DNA of 64,000 nucleotides from Laburnicola sp. R22_1 (taxonomy: Eukaryota > Ascomycota > Dothideomycetes > Pleosporales > Didymosphaeriaceae): contig JACONQ010000005.1 of the NCBI GenBank assembly GCA_014281115.1, positions 2,852,001 to 2,916,000 of the forward strand, given 5' to 3'. The notes under the pieces were generated by a model, which saw only the letters and a program-made list of their open reading frames with translations, was not told the origin of the DNA and ran no database searches. How positions within the stretch are numbered: the first letter of the stretch is position 1; each line of letters starts with the position of its first letter. Below are positions 42,557 through 52,180 of the stretch, one piece after another. A program made the position numbers and the translations under genes.

Positions 42557-44441
42557 ATGGCAGGACCTGGTGGAGGCCCCTCGAGGCGCAGTCATACCAA
42601 GTCTCGCAAGGGCTGCAAGACATGCAAGAAGAGGCATATCCGTTGTGATGAAACATTCCCGCAATGGTAGGATTCGCTAAACAACCTCCATCGGTGCAAA
42701 CTGACACTGAGCAGCCGTAACTGCACGAAACACCAGGTCCGCTGCGACTACATGGACAGCCCGGCCGCATTGATTCCTCCAGAGTCACCACGATCTCCCC
42801 AGCAGCCGAACCTTCTCTGGACGCCGGAAATCGATGCCACCATCGAGCACTGGCGACAGACTGGAATTTTCCCCTTTTCCGAAATGCAGGTTTACCCACA
42901 GCCCGAATGGCGAATGTTCCCAAAAACCGATCTGCGCTTAGTCCACCACGTGGCCACCATTTCAAACGAGATGTTCGCAAACAGGACGTCCAAACTCACC
43001 GTATGGACCGACATGATGCCAAAGTAAGCATTTTGTACCACTGCACTGTCATATTCAGTATTCTGCGGGCCAGCCGTGCTGACTATGGTAGATTCTTGAG
43101 CCTAGCCGCATCGCATCCGTTCGTGATGCACTCTATTCTCGCATTTTCTGCGTCGCATCTGGCGTGGATTAGTCAGTCGAGTGAGACGCGAAATCTCGCG
43201 TTTCATCACGCGGGCATCGCCCTGAAGGGCTTGCATGAAGGCATTGCAAACTTCACCAAAGCCATCTCAGACGCGGTGCTTGCGTCTTCTCTTCTGCTTG
43301 CATGGCAAGCGACGGATTGGTAGGTCTCCCGGGCGATTGTCTATCCACATCGATTACTAACCAAGAGCCACAGGCGAGGCTGGGCATCTTTAGTCACCGG
43401 AACAAAGACCGTGAGTTGCTCTACTATCATCGATAACAGCGTATTAACATCGCAAAGGTCATTCAGGCAATGCGGACATGGCGACACGAATCTATGTTTG
43501 CTGACTACATCGCCGAGCACTCACCAATGTCTGCTAAGAGCTTTGTCGACCAAATTCATTCGCCAATCTCATCCGAGGCACGACGAGAGCATCTCACCAT
43601 CCTTACGGACATTCAAAACTCACTTCAACGGCTGCAGCCGTACCTCAGCCTCACCCGGCACGAACAGGAAGGAAAGTGGGTCGAGCAGCTTCGCAATTAT
43701 ATTGAAAGACTCCGGGCATCTGGTGCCGCGCAAACTGCTGAAGAACAGTTCGGTCAGCTATACGCCCTCCGTAAGTGGCTGTTCTGGGTGCCCATCTCAC
43801 TATTGGCTGCCAAACGTACCGATGCCACTGTGTTGGTCGTACTTGCACATTTCTACGCAACTGCACTCGCTCTGGAACCCATGTTTCCGGAGATCGGAGC
43901 GGTCTTTTGCGCAAACCGCGCTCTAGGTCCTTTGGAAGAGATAGTCCTTATCGTTCAGAGTTATCAGAACCCAGCATACGATGATCGGACGCAGTCCGTC
44001 TCCTATCTGATCCAGTATCCCAACGATGTGGCAACTTCATATAAGACTCGACGAGAATGGATGCGACAGCAGGCTGGGGAAGGCTCGCCCGTGCCCCAAA
44101 CACCATACGGTCTGGAGACGTTGAACTTGGATCTACAAAATCAAATAGCGCAGTACAGTTATGGTCAGAGCTTAAGCCCTGCCTTTGCGCCATCCCCGCT
44201 CAATTTCTTCCCGACAGCTGGACTACCCGGACTCTCGTCAGGCCCAACCTCTCCGTACCTTGAGATACCACGCACGAGTGTCGACATCCAATATAGTAGT
44301 AGTACATCCTACGCGTCTCCGCTGGTGTCACCTGCAGCCGTACCCCCGTATTCAGTACCGGAACATCCATTCAGTTTTGGTATGCCTATGGGATACCACC
44401 CCAGCGGGTTCGTGACCGCTCCTACTACCATCTGGACGTAA
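42557..44441 (+). CDS. Zn2Cys6 (Gal4-type) transcription factor
   Basis: Exons 42557-42666, 42715-43023, 43059-43319 (or from 43074), 43374-43410 and 43458-44441 give 566 residues (561 with the later acceptor). The zinc cluster is C20-x2-C23-x6-C30-x6-C37-x2-C40-x6-C47. The codon for C37 is formed across the first intron. Basic residues around it (SRKGCKTCKKRHIRC) are typical of DNA-binding Gal4 domains. A fungal-TF-like helical region follows (HPFVMHSILAFSASHLAW, LAFHHAGIALKGLHEGI, AVLASSLLLAWQATDW). The C-terminal 150 residues are Pro/Ser/Tyr-rich and may be an activation region. It acts in the nucleus; target genes are unknown. The intron after 43023 must exist because the frame would otherwise stop at TAA. 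Its length is either 35 bp or 50 bp; the latter is more usual. Confidence 0.88.
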
Positions 44442-47224
44442 AAGACACGAGGCTGAACGAGCGTCCAGGGACCCGAAGCTGAAGTCACAGCCCCCGATCA
44501 GCGCTGGATACCCACCCCAACTCGACCCGGCCAAGGCACAGGCTCCCCGTCTACCGGTATCTACTCAAACGCACCGCGCCTATCAGAGTTTAGGACCGCA
44601 ACTGCCTCCAATACAGTTCAGCCATGCCTAAGTGGAGCTCGCTGGGAAGCAGGGCGCAGTCGATGCATACAGCAGGTTGAGCTTTCGGCGCTCTGGGCGA
44701 CGACGAATAGCACACTGGACTCACTCAACAGTCATGCCACCATTACGACAGACACGACATTCCGACTTACGCATAGCGCATGAAATCAATTGCTCCTCGC
44801 GCATTATTTGCCAGCCATCCAATCGAGAATCCTCAACAGTGAGAGATGGTCCACGGTTTACCATCGGATGCCCTTCCCAGCTGCAGCCTTCTGCACGCTG
44901 AATGGGTGATCGCAGTCCGGAACTAGGACCGCAGTCAGGATTACACAGCCGATTGGCTCCGGCGGCGTCACACTTTTTTAACCTTGTATCTTATTATACT
45001 CATTTCGGCGCATTCTGGTGAAGCTGGCGCTGCTTCCAGCGGCGTGCAGCATCCTCGCGGTGTTTGCCGCTTCATGCGGCGTTTGCAGCCTCTTATGAAT
45101 TTCTAGGCGCTTTTGGTGGCTTTTTCACAATGTGGCATACCCTTTAGCGGGCGCGATGAGCGCGTGAAGTTTCTTCTTTCCATCTTGATTGCTTCATTTG
45201 GGCACGGTGGATGTATGAATGTTTCGGTTTTCTGGTATTTTTAGAGGCCAGCAGGCGTAGCCGTAGCTGAACGGAAGAGAGTCCCGCAGGAGGCTGAATG
45301 GCCTGATTGGCCGAATCAACAAGTCAGTAGCGTGCAACGAAGCGTTCTTGGCTTGGTCTTCGGATTCTTGGCTTTTGCTCCGGTGAGCATTGAAGCTGGA
45401 GCTGAGCGGGTCATGTGAGTGTGTGTGATTGTGCAGGTGCGTGCCGGTGTGGTTGGGTTCCCCAGTGGACATGACCAACCATGGCTAGGCAAATGATGTC
45501 GGTCGGCATCTGCATGCAACAAAACACCACGTCTGATGATGCGCTCTCTCCAGCTGGCATAACCTGCTGCACGGCACCAGTGACATCAACCAAGAGCCTT
45601 ATCCGCCATGCCCCATCCCATGGACCCATGCGATCAATTAAGGTTATCTGTCTTCGGACTGGTCTGCACCGCTAGGCCGAATCCATCCTGGCTCCCCTGC
45701 CTGTATGCCTCCCAATGCCGTGTTTCGTAGCGAGATTCCCTTCCTCCCTCCGGGACCGTCCCTGCCCACTAAAGATAGATACCATGCACGCCTGATGTGA
45801 CGGGCTACGAGCGGGCCAATCAGGCGGGTTCGCTTGCTGAGAGTGGCAGATGGTGGTGGGGTCGGCGGGCTGTTACGTTATAGCTTCTTTGCCTGCACAA
45901 TCGTGGGTTGTTGGATGTTTGGGGTTTTTTTGCGCCCGGTTTTGTGGGCTGGGGCTTGGAGGTCTGGTGGGTGGGGAGGGGATAAAGGCACAGACACCAA
46001 CATGGCGAGCCTCATTTCGCCTATCTGTTCCGTTTGTTGTTGCTGCTCTTGTTGTTGTTGTTGTTGCCTGCGAGGTTTCTTTCTTCCCTTTGGAAACAAA
46101 CGTACACCGCTTCCGCGCGTGTTGTGAGGAGTGACCACGGTGCAACAACCTACCCATGTTCCTTGTGACCCATTTTAACAACATCGTCTTCCTGGGTAGC
46201 AGGTAGGTAGTAAGTACCTAAGTAGCAAGCACGACCGATGTGATACAGTACTTAGCCTTACATAACCCTTCTCCCCCCCATGCGTACGTTCACATTCACT
46301 CCTCCACTCGATACCACATTGAGCCTAAACATGTCCTACTGTACTCTAGCGCGCTTGTGACGGCTAGCGTACCTTTTTAACTAGTTACACACAGCAGGTA
46401 TGTACGTGGCAGGGAAGCTAAATGGGATTTGGAAATCAGTGCGAAAAAAATCACGTGAAGGGGATCTGCCCGGGCGCGCGCGTGCCTGCAGCGTGCGTGC
46501 GTGCGGCTTGCAGAAAACCTGTGTGCTTGCTGGTGTGGAAGTCCGCGTGGGCGACCGACTGGAGTGTGAGGGGTGGCGCGGGCCGCACTGCCACAGGGGA
46601 CAGGTGAGGAACGGGATCGGCGCGCGTGGTCGGTCGGGGTTGGGGTTTCTGCATCATGTACGTGTATGTGTGCATGTGGACTCCATCGCTCGGGCGGGAG
46701 TACGACAGTGAGGGTTATGCAGCTGTGTAGATGGGATATGGCGATGGCTGTGGCTGTGCACGAAAGAAAGGAGTTGGCCTGCGACAAGGTACACAGCAAG
46801 GCGTTTCAATACATCCACAGTTCTATAGTACATTCGCAGCCACACCTTTCGCGCTGCGACGAACCAGCGGAAATGGTCTCCGACGAAATCGGATTACCAT
46901 ACCAATCAGTCACATGTCCACTCCAACCACGAATCGGCCCCAACTCAACCCCCTTGTCAAGCCTCTCCGCTGCACGGCTCGGCAGCCGAGCAATGAACAG
47001 TCCCGACGCTGTGGAACATGAACCCACCTAAACTAACTAGATCTAGTAAGAAGAGGCTAACAGGATAGCGGCCGTGCGTCGACCGTCGGGATCCATGGTT
47101 TCAGCGGAGGGTTAGCCGGAGGGCTCGCCTACCCTTGTTGGTTTCTGTCATGGACTTTAAGTTCGGGACGGTTGTGGGTCTGGGTCTCTGGGGAGATTGA
47201 GGTGCATCGGTGATGCGATGCATA
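44442..47224. other. Gene-poor region downstream of the regulator
   Basis: No domain-bearing frame was found. It includes a GTT-type microsatellite near 46033-46066 and GT/CG-rich alternating sequence near 46470-46510. Confidence 0.4.
46033..46066 (+). repeat. (GTT)n microsatellite
   Basis: An imperfect run of GTT/GCT triplets lies in non-coding sequence. Confidence 0.7.
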
Positions 47225-47485
47225 CTCGGCCCCCCTTGCGGTCGTCCATGGCGTAAAAGGCCGTGCTACGCACGGCCCGGCTAGCCCAACAAGAAAATAT
47301 GTAAATTATATAGTATTTTCTATCATCATTACATTTTTGATCGCGCAGAATTATTTGTGCGCTTTTATAATCAGCCTCTGTAATTCTATATATGTTGTTG
47401 TTGAGTATGGATTATTGTTGAGCTGGGTGGGCCGTGCGTAGCACGGCCTTTTACGCAGTAAAATCGATGACCGCAAGGGGCCGAG
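47225..47485. mobile_element. MITE-like hairpin element with about 60-bp terminal inverted repeats
   Basis: Left (about 47225-47290) and right (about 47419-47485) ends are inverted copies starting CTCGGCCCC. They include a 27-bp or longer exact segment around GCGTAAAAGGCCGTGC. Inside each end the sequence GGCCGTGCTACGCACGGCC is itself a perfect palindrome. The 130-bp interior is AT-rich and non-coding. No target-site duplication could be defined with confidence. The element size (about 261 bp) fits a non-autonomous MITE. Confidence 0.75.
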
Positions 47486-47985
47486 TGGGGAAAAGAGGCG
47501 GTGATTGCCGTGGGGAGAGTTGTGGATTGCAGGTGTAGTGCTTGCTGTCCGTGTTCAGGGGGGGTCCTTTCTTGGGCAGCAGCTGCTCTTGGGGGAAGTT
47601 AATATATGCTATTGTATGACCCCGCAGCAGTTTCAAGCGCAATGTTTGGTGTCCCGAAGTGCTGATGTTGGATCTTAGTTTCTCTTGAATTTCTGCCGTC
47701 GCATCTCACGCTTTGTAGCTTTGGGCGATGAATGGTATCGGATCTCACCGAGTAGATATTTTGAGCATGCCTTGCTTTAGGACTCGTGGACGGGTCCGTG
47801 AAGCAGTAGCAATGCGGAGCTACGATATGTTCAGGTTGTCGTGCTCACTTCCTCAATTCATGAAGCTTCATGGAAGCTCAGCAGAGAACGCGCATTCTTA
47901 ACCACCGAAAAGAAAGAGTATCCGTGCTGTCATGATTGTGGATATTTACAGAAAGAATAGAAATAAGATAGTCGTGAGTGCCAAC
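47486..47985. other. Spacer between two mobile elements
   Basis: No gene or motif recognised. Confidence 0.4.
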
Positions 47986-48079
47986 TACAGCTACAGGACA
48001 AAAGTTTGAGTACAGTTAGCCTTTTTATTGCTTATCCTGGTGTAACACATTGTACTCAAACTTATGTCCTAGAACTGTA
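47986..48079. mobile_element. 94-bp MITE, copy 1
   Basis: It begins TACAGCTACAGGAC and ends with CTGTA. The first and last 29 bp are imperfect inverted repeats sharing AAGTTTGAGTACA. It is nearly identical to the copy at 50080-50172 and lies 7 bp before the TA target of element F. Confidence 0.78.
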
Positions 48080-48088
48080 TGTTCTCTA

Positions 48089-49880
48089 AGCTAGCGCATA
48101 TAGTTCCTGCGCACATAGGGTTCCTGCGCACCTCACCAAAACGCGTCACCTACACAAAACACGTCAGATTTCTCCACAACGCTCTTATAATTGCCATTGT
48201 GTACACATAGATTCAAGCGCTGCAGCTGCTGTAACTATAGTAGCTGTCTCTGAAGCGCTTACTATAGTAGATCTTTGCTGCTGAGCTCCTGCAGCCTCAG
48301 CTGCGCGTATAGCCTCTACGATAGTCTCTACCTCTGCAAAGCGTCGATTTGGGTCTATTTGAACGCGCTTTCGAGGACGCTGAGAGCTAGTAGTCTGTAG
48401 ATGATACTTAAGGCGTCTTTTCTCTGATTCTAGCCCTGCAGCTCTAGCATTTGCAGCTGCTAGAGCCTTACCTGCTTTCTGTAGGAGTAGCCGGGTCCTA
48501 CGACCTAGATTCTCGACGCTCTGGACGTCGCGCTGCGCTATATAGAGATCGCAAGGGCCTTGAGGGGTTAAGAGGAAGCTCTAAGGCTGCTGCTGAGGCT
48601 GCTGCTGATGCGTAGGCGTAGTAGGCCTCTGGGAGACTTGCGACGAGCTGAGCACGTGATTGATGTTGAATAGGCAGATACCAGCAGCCTGCCAGCCAGC
48701 TCGAATTACACGCTCTGTGAAGCCTTCCTCCCTAGCTTGATAATAGCAGGCAATAAAGCGCTCCTTCTTAACAGGTGCGGCGTCGTCAAGCGATGCAAGC
48801 TCCTGGATCTGGCGTCGGTAACTAGACTTGATAACGGAGAAAGGGGCGAGATCTAGAGGCTGTAGGACGTGCGAGGTATGCGCAGGTAGGTATAGGAGCT
48901 CTATTCGATGCTGTTTACAGAGCCATATGAACTCTATATCAATGTGGCTGCCGTGGCCGTCGAGGATAAGGAGGCGGTACTGGCCATCACCTACAGCCGT
49001 CTCAGGTATAAATATGCGCTGCAGCCACTCAACACCTATTGCTTTTGATGTCTATCCGTTCTCTGAGGTTGTATACAGCCAGCTAGGTACGTAGGACGAT
49101 GGGAACCAGGTAGTTTGTAGGCTCTGGCCTTTGAAGATGACCGCGCAGCGTAGTTTCCGCCCTATCGCTGACACACACTCAATTATAGAGACCCACTCGC
49201 GATTCTCTGGAGACCGAATGTAAGCCTTCTTTTTCTAACTACTAGAGAGTACTCTAGTGTTTGTACATACTCCTAGAGCAACGCCAGTCTTATCTATATT
49301 GTATGTATTCTCCGCCTGTATGTTGAGCCGCTGTCGAGTCTGCTTATAGCGCTCTAGGAACGCGCGCAACTGCTCTGGAGTCGCTGCATCAGCTCTCTGA
49401 GCCTCGAGCTTTCTACCGATAACTGAGGCGACGCGTGGCTGTCGCTTAATAAAGTGTGAGAGCCAGAGTTTACCAATAGGCTGACTATCGCCGTTTATAC
49501 GTAGGATTCGATTGGCCATTTCTTGAGCGCGAGCGTGTGAGGGAGGGCAGGCGCGTGCGTCTTCTTCGAGGATCCAGTCTACTAGGAAGTCCTCTTGTAG
49601 AGGAGTTAGCCGCTGCTGATGCTGATGGCTGAGCGCACTATTCGTTGCGCCATTAAGACGGTTGCGTAGTGTAGACTTAGGGACCCCGTACGCCTTAGCT
49701 GCAGCCCTTCGGCTAGAAAAAATACCTATAGAGAGATCAGAAAGAGCTCGCGATATAGCAGTCTCACGAGCATCCATTGTTGCAGAGCGTTGTGGAGAAA
49801 TCTGACGTGTTTTGTGCAGGTGTCGCGTTTTGGTGAGGTGCGCAGGAACCCTATGTGCGCAGGAACTATATGCGCTAGCT
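48089..49880 (-). mobile_element. Element F: pogo-type transposon with about 95-bp terminal inverted repeats
   Basis: Ends begin AGCTAGCGCATATAG and match in inverted orientation over about 95 bp with two mismatches. The flanks are TA (48087-48088 and 49881-49882). Each end has two GTTCCTGCGCAC words, at the left starting at 48103 and 48120, 17 bp apart. The length is 1,792 bp, against 1,788 bp for its sister element E. Confidence 0.92.
48200..49777 (-). pseudogene. Nearly intact pogo-family transposase of element F
   Basis: It starts MDARETAISRALSDLSIGIF at 49777. A psq-type helix-turn-helix and CENP-B-type domain follow (EEDARACPPSHARAQEMANRI). The first catalytic block reads YNIDKTGVALGVC, the second LLILDGHGSHIDIEF and the third HVLQPLDLAPF. 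The 180-codon open stretch ends at a stop after RVLSSS (49235). The same frame then continues with transposase sequence and only a few more stops, so the damage is much lighter than in element E. The 3' boundary is approximate. Confidence 0.8.
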
Positions 49881-49882
49881 TA

Positions 49883-50471
49883 GTTCCGACGCGGTATTCT
49901 AATATCCCATATGCTTTGTGAAGCTCTTAATGTCTTTGTAGGAAATGAACGAGAATAGAGGTTGGAAGGAGGAAATGCAGTGTAGCTTAATCTCTCAGAT
50001 TGGATATTGGCTTTCTATCAGTCGAGCACTGTCATAAGGTCAGCTCGCATGCATACTCGAGATTGCTTCTGCCTTGACCTACAGCTACAGGGCAGAAGTT
50101 TGAGTACAGTTGGCCTTAGTATTGCTTATCATGGGGTAATACATTACACTCAACTTTTATCCTAGTACTGTATGATAGCCAGGCAAGAGTGATGCGTAAC
50201 ATCCTAACGAAGATGAGAGGTATGTCCACAGAATGTCTCATCGCGACATATTCACAAGCTGTGTTGGAGAACCAAAATCTGGCAGAGCATAGTAGGTGAC
50301 AGACGGTGCATTACGTCACCCTCTCGTTCTACCATTCCGAATGCTCGGAACGCTTCCGAGCCACGTCGCGCGCGTAACTCGGCCCGACGTAAACTCCGAC
50401 GCAGCCGCCCGCCGTCCAAACTCGCCCACCACAACACCTTTATATCCACTCAACCCAAACCCCCCAGCACC
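49883..50471. other. Spacer and promoter of the UCH37 gene
   Basis: It contains the second 94-bp MITE and, from about 50290, the C/A-rich promoter and leader of the deubiquitinase gene. No other gene seen. Confidence 0.45.
50080..50172. mobile_element. 94-bp MITE, copy 2
   Basis: Same sequence family, orientation and termini (TACAGCTACAGG to CTGTA) as copy 1 at 47986-48079, differing by scattered substitutions and one base in length. Confidence 0.78.
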
Positions 50472-51594
50472 ATGTCCGGCGGGTGGAACACCATCGAGAG
50501 CGATGCCGTATGCCTTCACGCCGCGCCTACCATCCTCACCAGCTGACATAGCCACAGGGTGTCTTCACGTACCTCATCGAGAAGCTCGGCGTTAAGGACG
50601 TGCAGTTCGAAGAGCTCATAGCGCTCGAACCCGACGAGCTCAAGCGCCTGGGCAAAATCTACGGCGTGATATTTCTCTTCAAGTACCCGACTGGCGAGAA
50701 GAGGGAGGACACGCCCAAGGACGGGAGCTTCGACCACGAAGCGGCGAATAATATCTTCTTCGCCGCCCAAACGATACAGAATGCGTGCGGGACGCAGGCG
50801 CTTCTGAGCGTGCTGCTGAACAAGGATGGCGAGGTGCAGATTGGCAAGGACCTGAAGGAGTTCAAGGAGTTCACGCAAGAGTTTCCGCCCGAGGTGAGTA
50901 ACGGCCGGTGGGGATGGTAGGAAAGAGGGGTAGTTTTTTTGACTAATGTGTATGTAACCAGTTTCGCGGCGAGACGCTGTCGAATTCCGATGTGATTCGC
51001 GGAGTGCATAACTCCTTTGCGCGGTCGTCACCCTTCATAGATGAGACGCAGCGGACAGCCACCGAAGACGATGACGTCTACCACTTCATCGCGTACGTCT
51101 GCCCCACCTAGCATCTCGGATGCAAACGCCTGTTGTACTAACGTCTTAACAGCTACACCTCGATAAACAACACCCTCTACGAACTCGACGGCCTTCAGCC
51201 CGCTCCCATCTCTCACGGCCCCTGTACACCCCAACAATTTCCCGACGCGATAGTCCCTGTCCTCCAGCGCCGCATCGCGCGCTATCCCGCCACCGAAATC
51301 CGCTTCAACCTGCTCGCCTGTGTGCAAGACCAGCGCATCCGCGCGCGCGAAATCGGCGACATGGATGCATTGGAAGAACAGGAGGAGAAGCGCAGCGCGT
51401 GGCTGTGGGAAAACGCGCTGCGGCGGCACAACTTTGTAGGATTTGTTGGTGAGCTGATGAAGGGCGTGGTCACGGCGAAGCTGGCGCAAGGGGGAGGCGC
51501 GTACGACAAGTGGGTCGAGGATAGTAAGGCGAAGACAAGGAAGAGGATGGAGGATAAGAGGAAGCAGGGCATTGCGAGTGATGGGATTGATTGA
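50472..51594 (+). CDS. UCH37/UCHL5-type ubiquitin C-terminal hydrolase
   Basis: Exons 50472-50507, 50558-50893, 50962-51092 and 51153-51594 join to 314 residues (MSGGWNTIESDA to GIASDGID). The peptidase C12 domain occupies about residues 4-215. The catalytic set is visible: Gln86 and Cys89 in TIQNACGTQALLS, His165 in DDDVYHFIAY and Asp180 in LYELDGLQ. The N-terminal GWNTIESDAGVFTYLIEKLGV is characteristic. The C-terminal helical extension (LEEQEEKRSAWLWENALRRHN, NFVGFVGELMKGV) is the UCH37-like domain that in animals binds the proteasome (via Rpn13) or INO80. The tail is Lys-rich (KAKTRKRMEDKRKQG). The expected role is trimming ubiquitin at the proteasome or in the nucleus. All key residues are present. 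Confidence 0.94.
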
Positions 51595-52180
51595 TTGAGA
51601 GCCAACGAGGGACAGTGCGTGTCTGCAAATAATGTGTAAAGAATTGTTTGACGGCCTAGGAGCAGACATTGGATACCATCTTGATCCTTCAAATGACCAG
51701 TTTTGTTATCATTGCCTGTGTCCTGAAATGACGTGAGTACATACACTGACACTGACCCACCTGCCAGTCTGAAAGTGAAGATGATTACTTGGAGCGGTGG
51801 AGGTGCACATGGGATTGAAATTTTATATTATTCCAGCTATCTACTTACTGCCCAGTCCCCTCATTCAAACCATGACAGCCGACGCCGATTAGTCTTTCCA
51901 ACATCTCATCAACAATCTCGCCTTGCTAAACCAATTTCAGTCAGGATTCCGACTCCACGCTATGCCAATGCACGAATGCTAAAAGATCTTCAACGAAAGG
52001 AGAAATCGGGTAAAGGAGAAAAGACAGGTTGGCGCTGTGCATTAGGTCGTAAGGGTATACGCAGTGTCGTTTAAAGGGGCGTTATTCGTTTCGATTATCA
52101 AGTATAGTGATGACCGGTAAAAGAAGGCTGTCGTGACGGCTGTTTAAGCCATGCCTTCTGGGTGGACAACGCCCTGGCTT
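51595..52180. other. Intergenic region between convergent genes
   Basis: 3' flanks of the UCH37 gene (+) and the coiled-coil membrane protein gene (-). No gene recognised. Confidence 0.4.
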
